From Cunninghamella blakesleeana (taxonomy: Eukaryota; Mucoromycota; Mucoromycetes; Mucorales; Cunninghamellaceae), in NCBI GenBank assembly GCA_017871115.1, contig JAFCIZ010000005.1, positions 248,001 to 312,000 on the forward strand: a stretch of 64,000 nucleotides of DNA, read 5' to 3'. Each line of letters opens with the position of its first letter. The stretch's first letter is position 1. This document shows positions 14,201 to 25,941 of the stretch, piece by piece. Position numbers and translations under genes: made by a program. The notes beneath the pieces are model-generated. The model made no database searches and was not told the origin of the DNA. It saw only the letters and a program-made list of their open reading frames with translations.

Positions 14201-17004
14201 CCTTTTATTACATCTATATAGCTTCTTCGTTATAACAAACAAAACTATGATAGAAATAAACCCGGTGGAATTCATGAAAGGCCACTTCGACCTGGTGATG
14301 TTCCTGGACGTTTACTTAGCATGGCTCTACTTAACGTAGGAAACGAAGATCCCGGTATTCGCTTAGCAGCATATAATTTACTCTATGCACTTAGCGTTAC
14401 TTTCCGCTTTGATATGTCTAATCAATTACTTAATGCTCAAGATCTTTGTATACCAGCCAATAGTACAGGGTTTTTAATTAATATTAGTGAACGACTTGCA
14501 GCTTCAGAACCTCAATTAACTTTGGATTTCTTAAGTGAATGTCTTATTGGATTTCATAAATCAAACGAACCTATGCGCCAATTATGTTTAAATTATGCTT
14601 CTCCTTGGTTACGTAACTTGGCTATCTTTACTCGAGCAACACCTGATGATAATAATAAAAATTTAGCAAAGACAAAAGATATTATTCGATTATTAATTGA
14701 ATTAACAGTTAGTTATCCCGAGGTAAGTTTTAAAACTATTATTGTTTAAATTTATTTATTTATTTATTTATTTATTTTTTAAGAAAAAAAGTTACCAATG
14801 TATTAATTTGTATTTTATTTTATCTTTTTCTTTAGACATATAAACATGTTCAAGTTAAAGTATGGAAGGTGCTGGCATCAGTAGACGATTTGATTAATAT
14901 TATTCTGGATTCTTTTATTCATTTTTCTGTTGAACATGGTATTGGTTCTCCTCAAGCTGAAGCTATGGCTGATACATTTGTAACATTATCTGGAACTACA
15001 ATTCGTGGAAAAGTAATCAGTAGATTAAGAAAGGTAATAAGAAAAAAAAAATAGTTATATATATATATTAAAAAAAAAAGGAAATGAACTAAGCTAAAAT
15101 TTATTTTTTGGATATTTAATAGGTTCTTCAATGTACTTCATTAAGACCTTGTCGCCATCTTACTGACCATCCAGCTTGGACAGAAATTATTACTTTACTA
15201 CGATTTATTTTAATGCTTTCATTTAATAATGCTGGTCCAGTGAAACCTTATTTGCCAGAGCTCTTCCATACTGTATCACTTTTAGTAGGAACTGGTCCTA
15301 TTATTATTCGTGCCTCTGTTCATGAATTAGTTGTTAATATTATTCATACCCTTTGTACAGCCTTCCCATTGGCAGAAGATCAAATTCAAAAGCTTCGCTT
15401 TATACTTAACGATGTGTGTGATACAAAGAATAGAATTTATTTTGGTTTAACAAAACATCATGCAAGTGCTTTTACTATGACTCCTGAAACAATGTCTGAT
15501 CAAGCAGATACTATCAGCCTTACCTCACTTGAAAGTACTATTCGTCTTTTGCTTGATGCTCTTCAATATGGTGCTCCTTCAATTGGTAATATAATGATAA
15601 TATAAAAAATAATGAATATAAGTCATAACAAAAAAAAAAAAAAAATACACATTAATTCACTAGAGATTATATTTATAAAATTTAATTTTTTATATTTTAT
15701 TATTGATATTATATTCGATAGACATTGCTAATGCATGGCGTGCTAGATGGATGGGTCTTATTACAAGTACAGCATTTCAATTCAACCCAGCTATTCAACC
15801 AAGATCTTTTGTTGCTTTAGGATGTTTAGCCACAGATGAAGTAGATGATGATCTAATTTATCAAATTTTGGTAGCATTAAGGGGTGCTTTGGCAATATTT
15901 AATGAAACCGATGCTAGCTTGATTATTAGTATTATGATGTGCCTCAGTAATATTATTGACAACTTACCATCCTCTTCACGATACGTTCATTCCCTCTTTT
16001 GGTTAGCTATATCACTTGTTGAAATGAATCATCCAGCCACTTTTCCAACAGCAGTACGCTTTTTACAATCCGTTTTACGAGCATTGGATGCAAATAAAAT
16101 GTTTGTCAACAAGCCTATGGCAGAAGTACTACTTGAAACCCGTGGACCTTTATCCGATGTAGCTCGTGAATTAGACGCTGTAAATGGTATCAGTTTTGAT
16201 ACTCATTTTTCATTTGCCATCGCAGGTATTTTATTTAAAGGGGTTCAAAAAATCGGTGATACGGATAGTGGAAAAGATGTGGTTTACGAGTGTTTATCGA
16301 CGTTTTTGGAAATTGATTGTAAACGGTGTTTAGAACAACAAAATTATGTGGAAGCCAAATCATTAGGTTATCTTGTAGGTCTATTGCCGCTGGCGGCTAG
16401 GAACAACGCATTACGAGAATTATTACAATTAGCGGGGATTAATGAAATGGATTTAGATAGCATTGATCTTACAATGGGTGGTATTTTGAATAATAACGGA
16501 TTTGCTGGTATGAATTCGATTACAAGTAATGTATTTACAAATATGATGGAAAATAATGTTGGGTTGGGAGGCCATGTCCGATTATTTGATACTCTAGAAA
16601 TCCCTGATAATACTACTGGGCTTTTATTGGTTTCCTTTTTAGCAACACTTCTTAATACAGTAGATAATGAAACAGAAAGATTATTCCTATATACCTTTTT
16701 ATCAGATACATCAGTGGCTATACCTGAAGTTTTTGCTCTGGTCTATGAATCTTTATTACCTAAAATGAATCAAATGGCTGTCAGTAGTCAAAATCACTCC
16801 ATTATTGATGCAGTAAAAGGTATTTTAATGACGGCCTGTTCTGAACCTGTGTTTTATCAACCTCAAAATCGTAAAAGTCAAAAGGCTTATTTAGATGAAC
16901 TAAGTTTTTCGGCTTTAGGTGATCCATCATTTGGTGCTTTGAAAACAAATGTTGCCACGAATGCTCAATTAATCAGCACTTTATTGGAACGAATTACAGA
17001 ATAA
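7026..17004 (+). CDS. Neurofibromin/IRA-type Ras GTPase-activating protein
   Basis: Nineteen exons join without a frame break into 2629 residues: 7026-7079, 7209-7272, 7401-7483, 7582-8194, 8341-8636, 8745-9326, 9464-9772, 9890-11242, 11348-11389, 11479-11700, 11839-12269, 12366-13155, 13286-13586, 13705-13820, 13922-14110, 14222-14722, 14836-15033, 15123-15585, 15722-17004. The RasGAP domain lies at about 1210-1480. Its arginine finger is in LLRGTTMGIK (Arg about 1268), close to the position in human NF1; the structural motif reads LRLFGPAIVSP (about 1382-1391), followed by QNLASN and the KETHM helix. A CRAL-TRIO (Sec14) module follows (GHPVFYLISRNVD, about 1588), then the NF1-type PH-like segment and a long helical HEAT-like C-terminus. 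The protein switches off Ras by stimulating GTP hydrolysis; in yeast Ira1/Ira2 lower cAMP/PKA signalling. Length is between human NF1 (about 2800) and below yeast Ira (about 3080). The gene looks intact. Confidence 0.95.
9361..9391. repeat. (AAAC)n microsatellite in a RasGAP intron
   Basis: About eight AAAC units lie in the intron between the exons ending at 9326 and starting at 9464. It is not coding. Confidence 0.85.
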
Positions 17005-17474
17005 ATCATCAATGTTATTAAAAAAAAGAAAAAAAGAAAAGAAAAAGGAAAAAAAAATACTATTACTATTATATATATTATATGCTTTCGATACCATTTA
17101 TTAATAATTATCATTTTTTATTAAAAAAACGTTTTACTGTTTTTATTATTTTTTTCTTATATTAGTATTTTTATCATTCACTATTAATTTTTTTATATTT
17201 TATTTACTATCATTCTTATTATTATTGTTATTGTTAAAATTAATTCTTATTATTACTTTTACCCATTCTATATTTTTACTTTAGTATCATTTTAATAAAG
17301 TGGTTTTTTTTAGTGCGAAAAAAATTTCGATATCTTTGCAGGAGCATAAATTCTGAATTCGAATTTTTTTTTTTCCAAAAAATTCAAAATTCGAATAAAA
17401 TTTACGAAAACCGATTTTCCGCTTACCTTTTTTACTTTTTTATAGATCAAATAATAATTGTACTAAAAAACAAA
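17005..17474. other. Intergenic and GNL1 promoter region
   Basis: The first part is T-rich 3' flank of the RasGAP gene. Upstream of the GNL1 ATG is a perfect 11-bp inverted repeat, ATTCGAATTTT at 17357-17367 and AAAATTCGAAT at 17386-17396, about 80 bp from the start codon. A GCGAAAAAAATTTCG run at about 17314-17328 resembles the RRPE ribosome-biogenesis element. Regulatory roles are inferred only. Confidence 0.45.
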
Positions 17475-17655
17475 ATGGCATCACATAGAAAAAAACCTTT
17501 TAGTGGAAAAAAGAAAAAGCTTCAATTACAAGAAAAGAAACAACGAAAAACAAGAAAAGGTAAATATAAAAGGTATACACAAATACTTTATGTCATATAT
17601 ATAATAAAAACAACTTTTTATTTATTATTGTATTTATCGATTTTTATTTTACTTC

Positions 17656-17686
<31 letters not shown>

Positions 17687-20416
17687 CAGGAACACGAAGA
17701 ATATCAATATGGTAATCGTCCTCAAGCAACTGTTGTAACAAGTTTAAGTGATCATTTTGTTCCTTCTAGTAATAATGAACCAACTTCTACAGACTTTGGT
17801 ATTGATAGTAATGATCCTCGAACAAAAAGGTATTACATATACATAAAGTGCTTCTCTCATTTAATAATAATAATGAAGTTATATTAAAGGGGAAAGAGGA
17901 AATTATGTCCATTCACTTATTTGTTTACGTTTATTGGGTAAAATAATATAGATTAATATCAAGATTCGAGAAATTGTCCCCAGTGGAAATTCAACAAGCA
18001 CGTTTAAAAAGTATGCAACCTTTTAAAAGGCTACCCAAGGTAATATATTTAGGATATATGTAAATAAAATAAATAAACTAATTAAACTAAACCTTAGTGT
18101 ACTATAAGTGTCTAATATTTCCTTTTCATTATTTCTCTTTGTCTCATATATATAGACATGTTTAGAAGTTAGTTTAGAAGATCTTCAACCTTATATCGAA
18201 TTTCCAAAAAGACCAAAATGGGACTATTCAATGGACAAACAACAGTTAGAGGAGCAAGAAGAAAAAGCTTTTCAAGATTGGAAACAATGTATCAATGAAA
18301 AATATGGATCAACAGAAATAACAGCAACAACCACAGTAAATAATGATAATATGGTTAGCGGGAAACAATTGAGTTGGTATGAACATAATTTAGAAGTATG
18401 GAGACAGTTATGGCGTGTACTTGAAATCAGTGATATTGTGATATTAGTGATGGATATTCGTAATCCAATGATCCATTTCCCTATACCTCTTTATCATTAT
18501 ATTACAAAGGATTTAAACCGAAAAATGGTTGGTGTTTTCAACAAGGTAAATATATAAATATATATAAATTAAAAAGGAGTATACAATGGTATTAATCATA
18601 TATTTTATAGATTGATTTAGTATCTGAATTTACAGTCTTTGCCTGGAAAAAATATTTCGAAGAACACTTTCCCCAACTTCATATATCTACTTTCAGTTGC
18701 TATCCTAGAGATGATGATTTTATTGATGATACAGCTATTTGTAAGTAATATATATAGTATTAATTTACCCACTGGCCTTATTATTATTATCTTATTTACT
18801 CTATATTTTATTAGTTTCATTAAAAAGAAGAGTAAAGCGACCACGAAATAGATATTATTCTGCTCAAGGTGTACGAGATATTTTAACTTGTTGTAAGGAT
18901 GTTGAGATTGTAAAACATGGAGTTCATGTTGATTGGCAAGGATTGATTCAACGATATGATGATAAAACAGCAGATAATGGTGAAGAAAATAACGATTCAA
19001 ATGATGAAGATGAAGATAGTGATACGGGAAGTATGGCGGGTTTAGGTAAATTAATATTTTATTTTCTTCATTTTTTTTAAAAAAAAAAAAAAAACAGTAA
19101 CAATAGTAATAATAATGAATATTAATATCAATATCAATATCAATAATAAATATTTTTTAGATGATGAGTTTAGTGGAATTATGAATATCACTGATCAACA
19201 AGTGACACCACATCGCGATTATATTACCATTGGTCTTGTAGGTAATAAAACTTAAATAAACATAAATATACACATCATTATCAAATATAAATTAATTAAT
19301 ATAAACCTCTTTTTGTTTTTCGTTTTTTTTATATAGGGCATCCAAATGTTGGTAAAAGTAGTTTAATTAATAGTATCATGCAGAGAACTGTAGTAAGCGC
19401 AAGTCGAACACCTGGTAAGAAACCAATATGAATTAATATTAATAAATATTTATATACTTTACACCACCATTAATAAAATAATTATATATATATATATATA
19501 TATTAGGCCATACTAAGCATTTCCAAACTATTCATTTATGTGAAAATGTCCGTTTATGCGATTCACCTGGATTGGTATTTCCATCTTTACTTCCACGCTC
19601 ATTACAGGTAATATAATATAGTCAAATTATAATTTTTTTTTAATTTCTAAGATGATACTAACAAAAAAAATCAATGTTTTTAAATTTAAATACATTTAAA
19701 CATATTATTTTATAACTTAGATTTTAGCTGGTATGTATCCAATTGCCCAAGTCCAAGAACCATATAGTGTTATCCAATATTTGGTAATAATAATAAAAAT
19801 AAAAAAATATAAAAATAAAAAAATCATCATTATTATTATTATTGTAATTAATGCAATTGATATATTAAAAACTATTATATATATGCATTAGGCGGAAAGA
19901 ATACCTTTAGAAAAAATTCTCTCATTAGCACCACCTGATTTAGAAAATTCTCGTAATGTACAATGGTCAGCTTGGATGATTTGTGAGGCTTATGCGGAAC
20001 AACGTGGATTTTATACAGCCAAAGCTGCTCGGCCGGATGCATATCGAGGTATATATAAATAAAATTTTTTATTTATTTTTAACATCACATCATTATTTTA
20101 TTATTGCTGCTATTTAACAGTGTATTTACATACTTTTTCTTTTTTAACATAAATTCTAGCGGCTAATGCAATTCTACGACTGGCAGCGGATGGGCGTATT
20201 TTATTATCATTTAAACCTTCTGGATTTTTTGAAACAACTAAATATGAACAATTAAAAGTCAAAGAAGCAGATTTAAAAAATCAACAAGAAATGAATGACT
20301 ATAACAACAATTCAACAAAGAAGGATAATGAAGAGGATGATGATGATAATAATTATGAACCTATATCAACAACAGAAGGAATGTATTCCATTTTAGCATT
20401 AGATGACGATAATTAA
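17475..20416 (+). CDS. GNL1: GNL1-type circularly permuted GTPase
   Basis: Twelve exons (17475-17559, 17685-17829, 17952-18039, 18156-18545, 18611-18740, 18815-19045, 19161-19241, 19337-19414, 19507-19607, 19721-19783, 19892-20048, 20160-20416) give 601 residues in one frame. The N-terminus MASHRKKPFSGKKKKLQLQ is the basic start characteristic of GNL1/HSR1. The GTPase motifs occur in permuted order: G4 as FNKID at the junction of exons 4 and 5, then G1 as GHPNVGKSS and G3 as DSPG, which defines the YlqF/YawG class. The C-terminus is acidic and low in complexity. Relatives (Nog2, Lsg1, GNL3) act in 60S subunit assembly and export; GNL1 itself is less studied, so a ribosome-assembly role is family-based inference. 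The start is chosen for the conserved basic N-terminus. It is convergent with the RhoGAP gene. Confidence 0.93.
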
Positions 20417-20922
20417 TTGTAAATAAATAAAGATGTCAATTCTTTGCAGGAAAAAAACAACAATAATAATAAAAACTTTATTCTATTTTTAATTTATTTA
20501 TTTTATTATTTTTGTATTAAAAAATAAATAAATAAAAAGTGAAGAATATACAATAATTTGACCAATTGGAAATATATATGATATATTAATTACGTGAGAG
20601 GAAGAAGGAGAAAAGATAGATTGCTAAGTATATAAAGAGTAAAAATAATAAATAAGGATAAGATATATATAATATAACAATAAGCGGATAATGAAAATAA
20701 GTATAAGAATAAAAATAGAGATAATATATATATAATAAATAGAATAATAATAATAAAAATAATAAAATAAATAGAATAATAATAATATAACATAAAGGGG
20801 ATAAATATATAAAAAAATAAATAAATAAATATGTATGTATGTAAAAAATAATTATTGAAATGAAAAGGGAAAAAAAATGTATTTTTCTTAAAGATCCCTT
20901 AAAGGAGTATATATATATATAC

Positions 20923-20978
<56 letters not shown>

Positions 20979-21051
20979 CTGATTGATTATTTTCTTTTAT
21001 GATGAGCGTGAGTTATTGGAAATATTAAAAAAAAAAAAGGTGATGATGATT
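20417..21051. other. Convergent intergenic, GNL1 / RhoGAP
   Basis: Very AT-rich, with AAT-type repeats and a (TA)n tract at 20932-20975. No coding or structured RNA signal was seen. Confidence 0.6.
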
Positions 21052-22911
21052 TTATGAGCTGCTGTCTACTAATGGAGGTAAAGGTTTATTGAATTGTACA
21101 ACTTGTATAGGATCATTATCACCATACTTTGAACGTTTCAAAGGTACGGTATGAGAACGATGAAGATAGCTTGACCGATCATCATACATTCTAGGCTGTC
21201 TAGCGTTTTTAGGTAAAGTATTACTACTATTATTAGTGGATGATATAATTGAAGAAGTAGACGTTTGTAAATGAATAGAGTGTAAATTAGAGGATGATGA
21301 CACTGATGTGGATGACGATAAGATAGGAGGAGGTGAAGAGGTATAAATAGGAGTATTTGATTGTGTAATATACCTAGGATCATTAATATTATTTAGTGAA
21401 GGAACATTTTTAATCTTTGAAGAATGATCAACATTTTCATTATTATTATTGTTGTTATTGCTGTTTATTAAAGGATGATGAGCGGCCGTTGTGTTGGTTG
21501 ATGGTGATGTAGTATTTAAATTAGAAACGGTTAAAGAAGAATCCAATTGATTATTACTATTATCACCCGGAATAGAATGAATGGTATGATGATCATCAGA
21601 TGCTGATGGCATAGGTGTAAAAGAAGCTTTTGGCATCTGAAAAGATAGTTGATGTTCGATTAAAAATTGTACTACTCTTTGCGAAGTTTTATAATGCGAA
21701 GGGTCTAAGCTACATTCAGGATCCATTAATATTCCAGGTGTAAAGACGGAAGCTAAATTAAATGTATCCATTTTGGTAATATGTCCATTTTGACTGAATA
21801 AGAATAATAAATCTAATAAATAAAATAATAAACATTGGTGTAAAGGTGGTAATTGTTCAATTAATGCTTGATATTCCTTGACTTTAGCTTCATCACTAAT
21901 AGGTCGTTCTTTATATATTAAAAATAAAAATGATAAGCAATAATAAATAAATAAATAGTAATTTTGATTATTAGCTTATATATTTATGTATTTAAATTTT
22001 TATTTTATTTTGAGGCTCATTTTTCTTTTTTAAATCAGAATTTCTATTTTTACCTATTGTTTCTCTAAATGGCTGATATAATTCTTGAACAATGACCGGC
22101 TCCGGTAAATAATTTAAAAAACGTCGTAAAATGTTGGCAGTATCATGAACCGAATACCCTTTCCAATCCAATTGCCTTCCATAATCTGGTGCTGTATTAA
22201 ATATTTGCTGTAATTGACCAATTCGTTTAGCACTAGTATAAATAAATATATATTATAAAAAAAAAGACAGGAGTATTATTAATTTTGTAGAAAATTTAAT
22301 TTTATATATATTTATCTATCTATATATATACTTATTTCTTATTATTACCTTCCACTCATACGAAATATACCTTCAGTATACAAAGCTAATACAAGTGATA
22401 AAATAAAAAGAAGAGAAAGAAAAGAGTAAATACACTAAGCAATATTAATTCCCTCTTTTGTATATTATATAAATAAATACTTTTAACCACTTTATTTGAC
22501 TATTCCTTATTTACTTTATTATTTATTTATTATTAGTATGGTTTTACCCTCTTCTTTTAAAAAACTACCACACTTTGCAATTAAAAGTGGAATATGACCC
22601 ATATATTGAACATTATCATCAGCATAAGCAATAGCAGCATGAGCATTAGAGATACTTTCTTCTAAAGGTACACCAAATATTTGTCCAGCTTCTATATATA
22701 AATATACGTATGCGTATCAGTAGGTATGTTATATTTATTATTATTATTATTATTACTATCGTTATTTGCTATTATTATTATTATTATTGTATCTAGAATA
22801 AAAAGAATGAATAATGTTATTACCATCTTGCTTTGAGTTTTTAGTTTTTGTCTTTTTTTTCCACCAGCTTTTAATAGAAGTATCTCTATCTTTGATATTT
22901 GTTGTATCCAT
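21052..22911 (-). CDS. RhoGAP protein, Sac7/Bag7-like
   Basis: Five exons (22911-22824, 22691-22548, 22385-22349, 22232-22054, 21908-21052) encode 434 residues. The RhoGAP domain begins almost at the N-terminus with IFGVPLEESI (about 34) and continues with HIPLLIAKCGSFLKEE. The arginine finger is in EGIFRMSGS (Arg about 86), followed by ANILRRFLNYLPEPVI and NLASVFTPGIL. The IFGVPLE plus IPLLIAKC combination is typical of fungal Sac7/Bag7 proteins, which stimulate GTP hydrolysis by Rho1 and so tune wall synthesis and actin polarity. The C-terminal third is a disordered tail rich in Ser, Thr, Asn and Pro, probably regulatory. The 37-nt third exon carries the arginine finger. Another fungal RhoGAP subfamily (for example Rga-type) is less likely because LIM and other accessory domains are missing. 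Confidence 0.9.
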
Positions 22912-23239
22912 AATATAATTGCAATTGTGTTTATTATTTGTTGCTGTCTTTATTAAATAGATTAGAATAATAATATAATAATAAACAACCAGAATATAAT
23001 ATAAAAAAATCAGAAAAGAGGAAGAAAGAAAAAAAAAAAGAAAGAAAAAAGCAGTGTTGCCCCTCTTTTTTTAAAAATATATATATATTGTCGGCATTTA
23101 AATATAACGTTACAAAAAAACTCTTTAATTTTTTTACCTTAAAAAAATCAAAGTTACACAAATATAATAATAAATATAATAATAATTTTATATTTTTATT
23201 GTTGTTGTTTTATAATAATCAATCATTTATATATAAGGT
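22912..23239. other. Intergenic, RhoGAP upstream / PPIH 3' side
   Basis: Short AT-rich spacer between two minus-strand genes. No specific element was recognised. Confidence 0.6.
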
Positions 23240-24668
23240 TTACATTTGGCCACATTCTAATAATAATAAATAAAGAAGAAATATAAATAAACAAATAATT
23301 AAAAAGTATATAATTGATATACTATTGTTGTTATAATGATAAAAAAATAAAATATGATTTACCTGTAATTTTAACTGGGAGTTTGGGGCGATTTTGAGGG
23401 CCAGTTGATACATTTTCTAAAATAGTAAAAATCACAGTTTAAAGCATATAATGTAATATGATTCGTTAATTCCTTATTTACATATATATTATATATTTAT
23501 ATATACAACACACTTTTTATTAATTCTATTATTCTATTTACCTATTTTTCTTAATGTTAAAAGACCGTCTATTAATTTCCCAAAAACAACATGCTTCCCA
23601 TCTAAAAATTCGCATGGTTCACAAGTAATAAAAAACTATAATAACAAAAATAATAATACAAATATGTTGAAATTCAACAAAATAAAAATCATTAGTAAAA
23701 CCATACTATTTTTTTTTCCTACTCTTCCTCTTCTTCTTCCTCTTCTTCTTCTTTTTCTTTTTCTTTTTCTTCTTTTTTACCTGACATCCATTTGTATTTG
23801 GCCCAGAATTTGCCTATACATATTGGAAAAAAAAAAAAAAAAAGGTTGTTATTATTACGTAAAAAATAGAAAAATCCACACTATTATGTAATAAAAAAGA
23901 TTATATATACCATAGATAATAAACCAGCACCAGTATGTTTCATTTGAAAATTTTCATCAGGGAATTTATCACCATATATACTAAAAGCACCTGTTCCATC
24001 ACCCTTTAAAAGAAAAAAGAAAAAAAAACTAGTGATTAAGTGATCCTCAATAATCCAAGAATTTAAAGCTCAGTTATTCTCTTTTTTTTATGTTATTTTA
24101 GTTACCTTTAAGAAATCGCCACCTTGTACCATAAAATCTTTGATAACTCTATTTACCATATATATAATATTATATTTATATATACGTAAGTATATATTTT
24201 TTATATACTATTATTATTATTATTGACTTTTTGATTGTATTTTTACCTATGAAAAAGACAATTTTTATATCCTTGAGGCTGTCCATTACGTCTATATAAA
24301 TTCAATATAATAAAGTAAATCAATCAATATAGTCCAATAAAAAAAAGTTGATCTATTTAAATAAATGTAAATATATATATATATATATTCCTATAAAGAT
24401 AAATTGTTTATCATTATTATCATTATTACTTGAATTCCCCAGTACATAATTGTCTAATAGAATAAATATAAATGAAAAGTAATATTGTTATTATTATTAT
24501 TACTAATGTTCGATTTTTTCTTTTTTTATACATATATATCTAAATATACCTAAAGTTTTCAGCAGTTTTTGGTACAATATCAGAAAATAATTCCATTTTC
24601 ATACGACCTACAGGTACATCACCAATGGATATATCAAAAAAAACAATAGGTCTTTCTACTTGTGACAT
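23240..24668 (-). CDS. Peptidyl-prolyl isomerase, cyclophilin H type
   Basis: Nine small exons (24668-24550, 24453-24430, 24291-24247, 24148-24106, 24003-23911, 23813-23781, 23635-23542, 23416-23363, 23256-23240) join into 173 residues. The start is placed at [16 protein letters not shown] because the VFFDISIG strand is the normal N-terminus of the family. Cyclophilin hallmarks are [49 protein letters not shown] and [10 protein letters not shown], so the active-site Arg, Phe, Gln and Trp/His region positions are largely conserved. The start, the NGQPQGYKN insertion and the ending ITECGQM resemble PPIH (USA-CYP), which binds the U4/U6.U5 tri-snRNP. Cytosolic cyclophilin A is a possible alternative. 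The gene has a 24-nt internal exon and a last coding exon of 17 nt. A GGCGCTGGCGC repeat lies about 50 bp upstream of the start. Confidence 0.9.
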
Positions 24669-25337
24669 GATATATGTGTTAATTAAAAATGAAAATGAAA
24701 ATGAAATTGAAAAAAGGCGCTGGCGCAAAAAAAAAGTTCTAGCATATTTTTTTTATTTTTACGCCACCAGGCGATATAGCTGGTTTTGAAAATCAGATTG
24801 ATTTCCTTATTTAATTTTTTTTTATATAAATGCTTAATTTTTTCATTTTTAATCCCTTTTTATTTCTTTTTCACAAATTAGATTTTATTTTGATATATAA
24901 AATAAAATTATATTTTAATCTTGGAAAAATTTTGAAAAATTTGACTCAAACGACAATTATCTATCTATTAAATTAATAAATCTCTTTGAAAAAGCCGTCT
25001 ACTCTGTGTGGATTACCTATTTTATTGGTGTTATCTAATATAATTGTGTTTGCGCGTACCTTTTCTTTACATCTATTCGAACCTTTTTACTAAGTTACCG
25101 TTATTTTTCTACATACAAATTATAAACCTGTTGAAAAAATTATCAAATCATTTAGTTATTATCAATTTTTTTATTTAACATATACCCTTTATAATTATCT
25201 TCCTAGTAAAATCCAACCCTCCTGCATTTGGATCAACCGACTGCACAGAATTGTTTATATAACAACAGCAACTTGAAGTGCAAAAACAAATAAAAGAAAT
25301 TACTATACTCAAAAAAAAAAAAAAAAAAAAATACAAT
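24669..25337. other. Divergent promoter region, PPIH / secreted protein
   Basis: Next to PPIH are two GC-rich spots in otherwise AT-rich DNA: GGCGCTGGCGC at 24716-24726 and ACGCCACCAGGCG at 24761-24773. The part next to the secreted-protein gene carries a TATA-like box and an A-rich leader directly before the ATG. No coding sequence was seen. Confidence 0.5.
25254..25262 (+). promoter_or_regulatory. TATA-like box
   Basis: TTTATATAA sits 76 bp before the ATG of the secreted-protein gene, in a less AT-rich context than its surroundings. The spacing suits a core promoter; this is inference from sequence alone. Confidence 0.4.
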
Positions 25338-25832
25338 ATGGCCTGTTTAAATAAAAAGTTTTTTTTTATCCTTGTCCTTTTTCAACTGGTGACTTTAATA
25401 GCTTCACAAAATACAAATACATGTTTCACTTACAAAGATAGGGCTGTAATGGATAATTGCTTTACAAAAATCAAAACTAAATTTTCAGGTGGTAGAAGTG
25501 GGAGAGGAAGGGGACCCAAAATATCTTTAATTAAAGAACCAAGTGATGAAATTAAAAACATAGAATCTGCAAGGCGGAGACTTTTTGTAAGACAGAAAGG
25601 TCGTGGTGGAGATCGTGGCCGTGGTGGTGGTGCTGGCGGTTCTAGTGGTTCTGGTAGTGCTAGTATGTTGGTAAGCATCACCATTTCAGAATGCAAACAT
25701 ATGGGGATGAGTTCTCTTGGTGTGGACCAATTAAAATCACGTATGAATCAATTGTTACAAAGCAACAAAATCGAAATAAACCTAGAATCTATAACAATGT
25801 TTTTTCAGAAACTAAAAGAGACATTTTGTTAG
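25338..25832 (+). CDS. Small secreted Gly/Arg-rich cysteine protein, unknown function
   Basis: Single-exon frame of 164 residues, starting at the ATG after a long A tract. Residues 1-23 form a clear signal peptide (FFFILVLFQLVTLIAS), with likely cleavage before Gln24. The mature part has four cysteines (29, 41, 119, 164), which could form two disulfides. Two RG/GG-rich low-complexity stretches (about 51-59 and 88-107) occur with a tribasic RRR at 79-81 between them, a potential Kex2-type processing site. The C-terminal 45 residues look helical and amphipathic. I do not recognise a family. Composition is clearly less AT-rich than the flanks, supporting a real coding gene. It lies next to a GH16 tandem pair, so an extracellular or wall role is possible but unproven. 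Confidence 0.7.
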   Translation: MACLNKKFFFILVLFQLVTLIASQNTNTCFTYKDRAVMDNCFTKIKTKFSGGRSGRGRGPKISLIKEPSDEIKNIESARRRLFVRQKGRGGDRGRGGGAGGSSGSGSASMLVSITISECKHMGMSSLGVDQLKSRMNQLLQSNKIEINLESITMFFQKLKETFC

Positions 25833-25864
25833 AAACATTATGCATATATATATATATATATATA

Positions 25865-25941
<77 letters not shown>

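Noticed and set aside
17313..17684. 123-codon frame upstream of and across GNL1 exon 1
   Set aside because: Its central part is GNL1 exon 1; the extension before the ATG at 17475 is promoter sequence and the end runs through an intron.
23664..23891. Leu/Phe-rich plus-strand frame
   Set aside because: Antisense to PPIH exons and introns, formed by pyrimidine tracts.
25060..25110. B-box-like GGTTCGAAT on the minus strand
   Set aside because: No A box, no cloverleaf and no acceptor stem; not a tRNA. No tRNA or rRNA gene was found in the window.
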